A DNA stretch of 10,247 bases from Strigomonas culicis (taxonomy: Eukaryota > Euglenozoa > Kinetoplastea > Trypanosomatida > Trypanosomatidae), in NCBI GenBank assembly GCA_000482145.1, contig AUXH01000662.1:1-10247 (forward strand), written 5' to 3'. A program made the translations under genes and the position numbers. The notes under the pieces are model-generated. The model worked only from the letters and a program-made list of their open reading frames with translations. It was not told where the DNA came from and searched no databases. This document shows, piece after piece, positions 1 through 5,774 of the stretch (its first letter is position 1; each line of letters opens with the position of its first letter).

Positions 1-99
1 GTACGTACGTACGTACGTACGTACGTACGTACGTACGTACGTACGTACGTACGTACGTACGTACGTACGTACGTACGTACGTACGTACGTACGTACGTA

Positions 100-100
<1 letters not shown>
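1..100. repeat. (GTAC)25 self-complementary tetranucleotide microsatellite
   Basis: Twenty-five perfect copies of GTAC with no interruption. The array begins at the window edge, so its true length is unknown. The unit is its own reverse complement, so either strand can fold into a perfect hairpin, and purines and pyrimidines alternate strictly. It contains no stop codon in any frame. Perfect purity suggests recent expansion or contraction, or an assembly end placed in the array. Confidence 0.98.

Positions 101-155
<55 letters not shown>
101..155. repeat. GA-rich dinucleotide purine tract
   Basis: Fifty-five consecutive purines, almost all (GA)n, with one AAA interruption near the 5' end. The tract abuts the GTAC array directly and ends three bases before the ATG at 159. 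The strand is purine-rich in the transcribed sense, the opposite of the polypyrimidine tract expected before a trypanosomatid splice acceptor. If the mRNA start lies upstream of the window, this tract is part of the 5' UTR. Confidence 0.97.
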
Positions 156-156
<1 letters not shown>

Positions 157-158
157 AA

Positions 159-569
159 ATGATCACCAAATTCCGAAAATTAATGCAGAGTGACATCTTC
201 CCTCTTGTTCTCACCGTTCTGACGCTTCTGGGCTGCTTTGCCTGCGGCACCCTCACTCTTTTCTTCTTCATCACCCATCGCTTCCGCAGCATCCGCTTCT
301 TCTGTGCGTACCTGTACAACCTCGTGCTGACGACGGTGCTACCCGCGGCGGAAGTGGGCATGATGACGCACCCAACACTGCGGCAGCCGGTCCGCTTCAT
401 GCAGTCGAATGTCGGCCGCGGTCTGCTGCTCATCTTTATGGGCGGCGTCGTATGTGACAACACGGTCGAGGGCTGGATCGTCGCTTCCTACCTCTTTGCG
501 GTCGGCGTGCTGAGCATGATCGCGGTGTGCGTGATGCGACGCAACTATGCGGAAAAGGAGGGAGCCTAG
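159..569 (+). CDS. COPI-associated / TVP15-like four-span membrane protein
   Basis: The 136-residue protein is almost entirely hydrophobic, with four likely membrane spans at about residues 13-38, 46-66, 85-100 and 104-126 and a short basic/acidic C-terminal tail. The segment around residues 86-96 (GRGLLLIFMGG), preceded by a short loop, resembles the conserved GRG-type third span that I recall from the COPI-associated protein family, including yeast Tvp15. Size and span number also fit. Such proteins sit in Golgi membranes and associate with COPI vesicles. The family call rests on pattern recall and is moderate. The ATG at 159 is the first in frame in the window, but the frame stays open without a stop through both repeats to base 3, so an upstream start cannot be excluded. 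A second Met is residue 9. The stop is TAG. No polypyrimidine-AG signal is visible before the gene, so its trans-splice acceptor probably lies outside the window. Confidence 0.72.
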   Translation: MITKFRKLMQSDIFPLVLTVLTLLGCFACGTLTLFFFITHRFRSIRFFCAYLYNLVLTTVLPAAEVGMMTHPTLRQPVRFMQSNVGRGLLLIFMGGVVCDNTVEGWIVASYLFAVGVLSMIAVCVMRRNYAEKEGA

Positions 570-899
570 AAGGCAACCCAACCGATACGCAGAGACGTTG
601 GCAGTGATGTGTGTGGTGACGGTGCGTACGCATTGAATATGTATATGGAGAGCAGGAGAGAGCTTTTTTTCCCTTTCTCTCGCTCTCTTTGGTTTGGTTG
701 AACCTGTTTTGTGGAAGGGAGTCGTTCCTTTACTTCTGTATTATGGTGAACACTTTTTTTTTGCTTTTTTTTTTACCTGTATTGTTATGTATTTTCATCT
801 GTGTATCTTTTTTTTTTTCGAAGAAAGAGAAAACAAAAGTGCAAATGTGTCCTTTTTTCACCTTTGCCATTCGATGTGAAAATGGACAAAATGTCTACA

Positions 900-963
900 C
901 TTTTTCCCCCCCCTCTCTTCTCTCTATCTTTTCTCTCCCTTTTTCTGGTCCTGTGCTGCCAAG
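900..963 (+). promoter_or_regulatory. Polypyrimidine tract and candidate trans-splice acceptor (upstream)
   Basis: A long C/T tract at 900-950 is followed by a short spacer and an AG at 962-963, the first AG after the tract. This is the strongest polypyrimidine signal in the spacer. Splicing here would give gene 2 a 5' UTR of about 204 bases, which contains no ATG before 1168. The alternative is the AG at 1159-1160. Confidence 0.5.
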
Positions 964-1100
964 TCAACCATAACGTGTGATTAGCAACAAGCAACAATAT
1001 AAACAGCAACGCCAAAAATAAAAAAATTAATAAATAAAACAATCATCTATACACCTGTAGGGTTCCAAAAGTCACTCGACAAGACCTTTTTTGAGGAACT

Positions 1101-1163
1101 TGTGTAATTCCTTTTTTTATTTCATTATTATTATTATTATTTTTTGACCCGCATTCATAGTAG
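1101..1163 (+). promoter_or_regulatory. T-rich tract and proximal trans-splice acceptor for gene 2
   Basis: A T-rich stretch with an ATT repeat (about 1109-1145) leads to AG at 1159-1160 and a second AG at 1162-1163. Use of these sites would leave a 5' UTR of only 7 or 4 bases in front of the ATG at 1168. Such short leaders occur in trypanosomatids because the spliced leader supplies the cap and 39-odd extra bases. The site is inferred from position and pattern only. Confidence 0.5.
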
Positions 1164-1167
1164 CACC

Positions 1168-2154
1168 ATGTCCCACAAAAAACCCTCGACCGGCCTGCGT
1201 ATCACGCTCCTGGTGCTGGCGCTGCTGCTGCTGGGCGGCGCGGCCCCGCCCGCCGCGGCCCTCGACGCTTGCAACTGCAACAACGGCCTCATGCGGCCGA
1301 CTCCCTCCGACTTCTCCGTGTTCTATCTCGACAGCACGAACGGGACGAGCGGGGGCCGGACGCCGGGGGTCGTGCCCACGTGTGGGTGCATCTGTTTCGA
1401 TGGCTACCTCCTGCCTAATTGCCTGTACAAATCCACCGACGTCACGTCGATTCAGCTGTGGATGGTGGGCCCGGAGCAGACGGACAGCACCGTCGCCCAG
1501 CTCAACAACTTCGCGGACCACTCCGTGCTGGACACCGATGCGCTCGCGGCCATGATTGCGAATGCCTTTGGCATCAGTGCCGACACGTACAGCATCAAGG
1601 TGGTGCTGATGCTGTGGGTGAGCGCCTCACTGCAGTGGCCGGCGGCGGCGGCCGCGCTCGGGCTCGCGTCGACAAGGAACGTGTCGACACTGCGCGTGAT
1701 GATCCAGATGCCTGGGTGGGCCGCGCAGCACATGATGAACGACGCCGCGCATGGGCTGCTCGGGTTGTACAACCTGACATCCATCGACCACACACAGACC
1801 TTCGTGGCCGTCTCCGTACGCGAGTACGAGGACGGCCCGCTTCAGGTGCCCACCTTCCCCAGTACGTGGATGCGCGTGTATCCCAACGGCAACTACTGGT
1901 ACATGGGCTTCGACCAGTCGGGATGGTTCTTCGGTGCGCTGATCCTCACCTCCTTCTTCTACTTCCTCGAGACGAAGTGCATGTTCAACGTGGATTACAA
2001 CGTTGGCGGCGGCGCGGTGAAGTACCACCATGTCCGGCAGGAGATTGCGGCTGACGAGGAAGCCTTCTACGCGCACCAGAAGGCCATTAAGCATAAGAAA
2101 AAAGAACATCGGCATCAGTCTATACCCCCACCAGTGAAGACGAAAACACGTTGA
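1168..2154 (+). CDS. Type I membrane protein with EGF-like motif and KxKxx tail
   Basis: The 328-residue protein is not assigned to a named family. In order it has a signal peptide (hydrophobic core about 11-25, likely cleavage near residue 31), a cysteine-rich segment with Cys at 35, 37, 72, 74, 76 and 85, a luminal/extracellular region to about 250, one membrane span at about 252-269, and a basic cytosolic tail of roughly 58 residues. Residues 74-85 (CICFDGYLLPNC) fit the EGF-like signature C-x-C-x2-G-[FYW]-x4-C. Potential N-glycosylation sites are N58, N171 and N202, all on the luminal side. The last five residues are KTKTR, with Lys at -3 and -5, matching the KxKxx dilysine signal for COPI retrieval to the ER. 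I infer an ER/Golgi-cycling glycoprotein rather than a surface protein. The ATG at 1168 directly follows a candidate acceptor and precedes the signal peptide. The 8 codons upstream begin with TTG and are not used. Confidence 0.85.
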   Translation: MSHKKPSTGLRITLLVLALLLLGGAAPPAAALDACNCNNGLMRPTPSDFSVFYLDSTNGTSGGRTPGVVPTCGCICFDGYLLPNCLYKSTDVTSIQLWMVGPEQTDSTVAQLNNFADHSVLDTDALAAMIANAFGISADTYSIKVVLMLWVSASLQWPAAAAALGLASTRNVSTLRVMIQMPGWAAQHMMNDAAHGLLGLYNLTSIDHTQTFVAVSVREYEDGPLQVPTFPSTWMRVYPNGNYWYMGFDQSGWFFGALILTSFFYFLETKCMFNVDYNVGGGAVKYHHVRQEIAADEEAFYAHQKAIKHKKKEHRHQSIPPPVKTKTR

Positions 2155-2386
2155 GAGGCGTTCCATTTTTTGCATTTTTTTTTTCATTGCTTGGTATTAT
2201 ATCAATATTATTATACTTCTTTTTTTTTTCCTTCCTTCTTTTGTTTCTTCATTTCATGTATACATCAAACAGATCATTTTTCTTTTCTTTTGCAATCAAT
2301 TGTTTTTCCCTTTTTCCTCTCTTACTGGATGCTTTTTTTTTTTCTTCTTCCTCGTAAAGCAAGAAGGTTTTAATTGTATACTAGTG

Positions 2387-2557
2387 ATGAAACGACCGCG
2401 TGTGCCCAGTATGAAAATGACAACACCAGCACCGAAAAACAAAAAAAAACAAATATACGTGCCAGTAGGTAGAAAAAATAAATACATCCTTATGATGGCC
2501 TCTGTAATAGGAACAAAAACAAGATATACACAGGTAAAAGGAGGTGAATCGTACTAA
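2387..2557 (+). CDS. Possible small basic ORF (56 aa), doubtful
   Basis: An ATG-to-TAA frame of 57 codons encodes a Lys/Arg-rich 56-residue peptide beginning MKRPRVPSMKMTTPAP, with no cysteine and no membrane span. It lies just after a long T-rich tract (2160-2354) whose first following AG is at 2358-2359, so a trans-spliced transcript starting near 2360 would meet this ATG first. Against it, codon use is A/T-rich at the third position, unlike the four main genes, and a frame this long can arise by chance in A-rich sequence. It could be a small gene, an upstream ORF in a long 5' leader of the exonuclease gene, or nothing. Confidence 0.2.
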   Translation: MKRPRVPSMKMTTPAPKNKKKQIYVPVGRKNKYILMMASVIGTKTRYTQVKGGESY

Positions 2558-2590
2558 TAAAAAAGTGCCCTTTCAGCTGTTGTACACTAT

Positions 2591-2615
2591 ACCCCCTTTT
2601 TCTTCTTTTATGTAG
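2591..2615 (+). promoter_or_regulatory. Polypyrimidine tract and trans-splice acceptor for gene 3
   Basis: A C/T tract at about 2592-2609 is followed by the first AG at 2614-2615, leaving a 30-base 5' UTR before the ATG at 2646. Further AGs at 2628-2629 and 2632-2633 are possible secondary acceptors. The arrangement is textbook for a trypanosomatid spliced-leader addition site. Confidence 0.65.
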
Positions 2616-2645
2616 GTACCTTCACCCAGTTAGACATATCCTGCC

Positions 2646-5351
2646 ATGCGCTCCAGCGGTCGCGCGCGGCAGCCCGGCAGCGCGCCCTCCTCCGGACGAC
2701 CGAGCCCGGCCCACACGCCGAAGCTCGCGTACAAGGGTGTGACGGAGGCTGTGCATGTATCCACCCCTTCGGCGACGCCGCGGTGCTCATCCGGCACGGC
2801 TCCTCACGCGGCGCAGCCCTCAGATCACCCGTCGCCGGCCTCGCCCCGCGACGTCCACGGAGCGGCACCCACGGCCGCGGAGGCTCTGGAGCTCACCGCG
2901 ACGACGCAGGCGCTGGCGAGCGCGGCGACCGCCAAGTCCGCCCGCAACCGGAAGAAGCGGGAGAAGAAGAAGTTGGCGAAGCTCGGGGACGGCGGCCCGC
3001 CGCGCAAGCACGGGGCGGTCCCCGCGCCGTCGCCACAGCAGTCGCTCGTGGAGCTGCAGCGCGCCTTCGCGCAGGTCCACTTCGAGCTGCAGCTGCAGAA
3101 CGACAAGACGGGCCGCACGACGCTCTTTCCGCGCGACCTCGGCCTTCTCCTTCTGTGGGCGGTGCCGTCGCCTATCCCGCTCGTCGAGTTCCCCGCGATC
3201 TTCATGATCAAGAACAAGTCGCGGCTGCGTGATGTGCTCGTCGTGTACATCAACGGCTGGTCGTACGATCAGCTGATGGGCACTGGCGTCGGCCTGCCGC
3301 GGGCGCCCTCGCCCGACGGCGTCGAGGCCGCGCCGGCGGCGTGGCACCCAAACGTGTGTGAGGCGATGCTGCAGTTTGTGCGGCGCGGCCAGTGCTGGGC
3401 GCGCGCGCCGGAGCTGGTGCAGTACGCGCCGCTCATCGTCCCGCAGATGGTGACCGCCCTCGAGACGGAGCTCTTCTGGCGCAACGATGGGCCGCGCGCG
3501 CCCGGCGGCCGCACCGCCGCCGCGGTCGAAGCGGACCGGCCGGCGCCCAGCGTCGCCGCGCGCTTCCAGCGGGCGCGGGAGATTCACAGCGCCCAGAGCA
3601 GCCCCGTGGCGGACAACGCCGCCGCCGCGGCGGCGAAGGCGCTGCCGCCGGCGGAGAGGGACGAACCGCCACCGCCGGAGCTCCAACACGAACACCAACC
3701 ACCACCACCACCACCACAACAACAACAGGAAGAAGAGGAGGGGGAAGAAGCAGAGCAGGAGCTGCAGGCGCTGTGGTCGGACCGCACGGTGCTGCAGCCT
3801 TACGCGCTGCACTGGCCGACGCACGCGGCGACGCTCGAGGCGCTCGGCTTCACACTGGAGGCCCCCGCGCCGCCGCCGGCCGTCGCCGACGCAGGGCGGA
3901 AGCGCCACCGCGACGACGCGGCGGAGGCCGAAGTGGAGGAGGCGCTCCACTGTCTGCAGGAGCCATGGGTGGCGCTGCCCCCCTGCCCGGAGCCGGAGTC
4001 GGCGGAGGCGGCGGCGGCGGATGACATCGCCGTCTACGCCTTCGACTGCGAGATGATGCTGGTCGGCGCCCAGACAAGCGTGCTCGGCCGCGCGACGCTC
4101 GTCGACGTGCGGCGCGCCGATGCGACGGTGCTGGACGTGCTGGTGCGTCCGCTGGACGCCGTGACGGACTACGTGACGCGTTACAGCGGCCTCACGGAGG
4201 CGATGTTTGCAGCCGCTGAGGCGGCCCGCGCGGCGCGCGGCGACGCCGTGGCGTACCTCGCGCCGCCCTCCGCCGACGCGGCGGCCGCGGAGGCGCCGGC
4301 GCTCCCCATCGTGAGCCTCGCCGAGTTCCAGGCGGCCTTCGTGCAGCTCGTCACGACGCACGCGCTGCCGGGGGAGGCGGCGCCGCGCGGCGCGGACCGG
4401 CGGCGCGCGACGTACATCGTGGGTCACTCACTGGAGAACGACTTCAAGGCGGGCAAGCTGCTGCCGCGCGGCGTGTATCTGCTGGACTCCGCCCAGCTCT
4501 TCCCGCACCCCTCCGGCCTGCCCTTCAAGAACAGCCTCCGCTTTCTCGCACAGCGCTACCTCCGCCGGCGCATCCAGCAGGGCGCGCACGACAGCGCCGA
4601 GGACGCGCGGGCGAGCGGCGATCTCGTCGCGCTGAAGCTGCGCCACGGACCCTCCTTCGGCGTGCGGGAGCGCGTGAGCGTGCTGGAGCTCATGCGCCAC
4701 TACCACTACCCCGCCGCGGCGACCAGCGCCGCGGCGACGCCGCTGGCGACACTGCAGCTCTTCGACGACGCGGTGACGCTCGCACAGGTGATGCCCAAGA
4801 CGAGCACTGCAGCGGCGGCGCCCGGCGCGGCGCGGCTGGACGCCATCCCGTGCCGCCACGACGACGACGTCACGCGGCGTGTGGTGCGCGCGCTCGAGGC
4901 CCGCGGCGCGCTGCTGGCAGCCGCGGGCGATGCGGAGGCGGCGGAGGCCACGCATCCCTTCTCCTTCATCTGGGCCCACCTGACGCAGACCGCGGTGGAC
5001 GTGGTGCAGCCGCACGGGGCCGACGCGGCCGCCATCGCCGCGCACGAGGCCACGCAGCTGCAGCGCGTCGCGGACGTGAATGCGCGTGTGCGCGCGATGG
5101 TGGCGGCGTGTCCGGACGAAACGCTGGTGTTGCTTGTCGCGGCGGAGTGCGGCGGCGCGGCCGCCGGCAACCACCTCTCGCGCGCGCAGGGCGCCGTGTT
5201 CGGCTTCGTGAAGGATGGGACGGCGGCGGGCCCGCCGCCGTCGCCGCCCGCCCAGGAGGTCCGTGACGGCACGCGCAGCGCGCCGCTGAGGTCGCCCCAA
5301 CAGACGACGGCAACCGCCGTGGAGAAGCCAGCGGCATGCCAACCGCAGTGA
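2646..5351 (+). CDS. Rex1/NEF-sp-like DEDDh 3'-5' RNA exonuclease
   Basis: A 901-residue protein with the DEDDh exonuclease core of the Rex1/REXO1/REXO5 family, which trims 3' ends of structured RNAs such as 5S rRNA and tRNA precursors, usually in the nucleus. Exo I is FDCEMM (D467, E469), Exo II is VGHSLENDF at 592-600 (D599), and Exo III is HDSAED at 648-653 (H648, D653), so the catalytic set is complete. The stretches around RYSGLT and SLRFLAQRYL also match the family. Residues 97-112 are a strong basic cluster, a likely nuclear signal. Residues 161-212 and 233-283 resemble the conserved region upstream of the nuclease in NEF-sp proteins. Residues 352-365 are P6Q4E4. An Ala-rich insert separates Exo I and II. 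The C-terminus (about 670-901) includes a segment near 835-880 similar to one I recall from fungal Rex1-like proteins. The ATG at 2646 is the only Met before residue 187, which supports this start. Confidence 0.93.
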   Translation: MRSSGRARQPGSAPSSGRPSPAHTPKLAYKGVTEAVHVSTPSATPRCSSGTAPHAAQPSDHPSPASPRDVHGAAPTAAEALELTATTQALASAATAKSARNRKKREKKKLAKLGDGGPPRKHGAVPAPSPQQSLVELQRAFAQVHFELQLQNDKTGRTTLFPRDLGLLLLWAVPSPIPLVEFPAIFMIKNKSRLRDVLVVYINGWSYDQLMGTGVGLPRAPSPDGVEAAPAAWHPNVCEAMLQFVRRGQCWARAPELVQYAPLIVPQMVTALETELFWRNDGPRAPGGRTAAAVEADRPAPSVAARFQRAREIHSAQSSPVADNAAAAAAKALPPAERDEPPPPELQHEHQPPPPPPQQQQEEEEGEEAEQELQALWSDRTVLQPYALHWPTHAATLEALGFTLEAPAPPPAVADAGRKRHRDDAAEAEVEEALHCLQEPWVALPPCPEPESAEAAAADDIAVYAFDCEMMLVGAQTSVLGRATLVDVRRADATVLDVLVRPLDAVTDYVTRYSGLTEAMFAAAEAARAARGDAVAYLAPPSADAAAAEAPALPIVSLAEFQAAFVQLVTTHALPGEAAPRGADRRRATYIVGHSLENDFKAGKLLPRGVYLLDSAQLFPHPSGLPFKNSLRFLAQRYLRRRIQQGAHDSAEDARASGDLVALKLRHGPSFGVRERVSVLELMRHYHYPAAATSAAATPLATLQLFDDAVTLAQVMPKTSTAAAAPGAARLDAIPCRHDDDVTRRVVRALEARGALLAAAGDAEAAEATHPFSFIWAHLTQTAVDVVQPHGADAAAIAAHEATQLQRVADVNARVRAMVAACPDETLVLLVAAECGGAAAGNHLSRAQGAVFGFVKDGTAAGPPPSPPAQEVRDGTRSAPLRSPQQTTATAVEKPAACQPQ
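3697..3729 (+). repeat. (ACC)n-(ACA)n triplet run encoding P6Q4
   Basis: A short composite triplet run inside the exonuclease gene encodes six Pro and four Gln, followed directly by a Glu-rich stretch. It sits in the poorly conserved linker before the nuclease core, where length changes would be tolerated. Confidence 0.85.
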
Positions 5352-5570
5352 TGGGTGCTGTTCTCCCTCCCCCCTGTTTGGTTGTGAGTGTTGCTGTAGT
5401 CCTCAGGGTGGTTCTGATGCTGTAAAGTACTAATGAAGGCGAACGTCTTTGAAATATTAATATAAGATCTTTTTTGTTTTTTTGTGGCACTGCTTCTGCA
5501 GAAATCTCCATTTTCTATCCTTCCCTTTTTTTTTTACTACGTCTTTTTCCTGTTGTCTTTGCTGTCCTTA

Positions 5571-5625
5571 CGTTCCTTTACATGTCCTCTTTTTCCCTCT
5601 CTCCGCCTCTGCCTTTCCCACGTAG
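5571..5625 (+). promoter_or_regulatory. Long polypyrimidine tract and distal acceptor for gene 4
   Basis: A dense C/T tract (about 5571-5619, with few purines) is followed by the first AG at 5624-5625. Splicing here gives a 5' UTR of about 149 bases free of upstream ATGs. The competing site is the AG at 5728-5729. Confidence 0.5.
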
Positions 5626-5689
5626 TCACACAAGGAAGAAGCACTGAATTCTGTCCACCGGATAAAGGATTTGATTATACACAGAATCA

Positions 5690-5729
5690 TCTTTTTTTTT
5701 TGTGCTCACTTTTTATCGGTGTGCACTAG
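5690..5729 (+). promoter_or_regulatory. T-tract and proximal acceptor for gene 4
   Basis: A ten-T run and a second short T run precede the AG at 5728-5729, which would give a 45-base 5' UTR. AGs at 5741-5742, 5754-5755 and 5763-5764 are possible secondary sites. The TAG at 5727-5729 is also the in-frame stop that bounds the gene 4 reading frame upstream. Confidence 0.5.
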
Positions 5730-5774
5730 AACGATCAACTAGACAAACCCCTTAGCACTCATAGGAGATCCTCG

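Larger units (their letters stand above)
570..1167 (+). other. Intergenic region between genes 1 and 2
   Basis: An AT- and T-rich spacer that should hold the 3' UTR and polyadenylation site of gene 1 and the 5' UTR of gene 2. It has many T runs (for example 664-670, 753-772 and 808-819), an A-rich stretch at about 1013-1040 and an ATT repeat at about 1127-1142. Open frames across the T runs encode only Phe/Leu/Ser-rich strings and lack convincing ATG starts. No RNA gene is apparent. Confidence 0.8.
2155..2645 (+). other. Intergenic region between genes 2 and 3
   Basis: An AT-rich spacer. Bases 2160-2355 are dominated by T runs. Bases 2356-2560 switch to A-rich sequence holding a short open frame, listed separately. 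Bases 2590-2611 form the polypyrimidine tract of the next gene. The spacer should contain the 3' UTR and poly(A) site of gene 2. No RNA gene is apparent. Confidence 0.8.
5352..5774 (+). other. Intergenic region between genes 3 and 4
   Basis: An AT- and T-rich spacer carrying the 3' end of gene 3 and the leader of gene 4. It holds T runs (5468-5480, 5526-5535 and 5692-5701), a long CT-rich tract (about 5540-5620) and no ATG between 5626 and 5774. An open frame across 5484-5729 is a Phe/Leu/Ser string produced by the pyrimidine tracts. No RNA gene is apparent. Confidence 0.8.

Noticed and set aside
656..688. Short inverted repeat AGAGAGC/GCTCTCT with an 18-base T-rich loop
   Set aside because: The stem is only seven pairs made of simple GA/CT sequence, which is expected by chance here, and trypanosomatid Pol II units do not use such hairpin terminators.
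689..973. Hydrophobic open frame of 94 codons in the first intergenic region
   Set aside because: It begins at a TTG, and its Phe/Leu content comes from T runs and the polypyrimidine tract that serve trans-splicing.
1144..1167. Eight-codon upstream extension of gene 2 starting at TTG
   Set aside because: It is not an ATG start, it would run through the candidate acceptor AGs, and the signal peptide begins properly with the ATG at 1168.
3697..3729. Triplet run considered as a frameshift or sequencing-error site in the exonuclease gene
   Set aside because: The + frame continues cleanly through it into the catalytic core, so the gene is intact.
2820..4427. Long open frame on the - strand (535 codons) opposite the exonuclease gene
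   Set aside because: Its translation is an Arg/Ala/His-rich string without motifs, and it arises because the GC-rich sense codons leave few stops on the other strand. The + strand frame has an intact nuclease core.
5484..5729. Open frame of 81 codons before gene 4
   Set aside because: Phe/Leu/Ser string encoded by pyrimidine tracts. It spans both candidate splice acceptors, so it would not remain intact in an mRNA.
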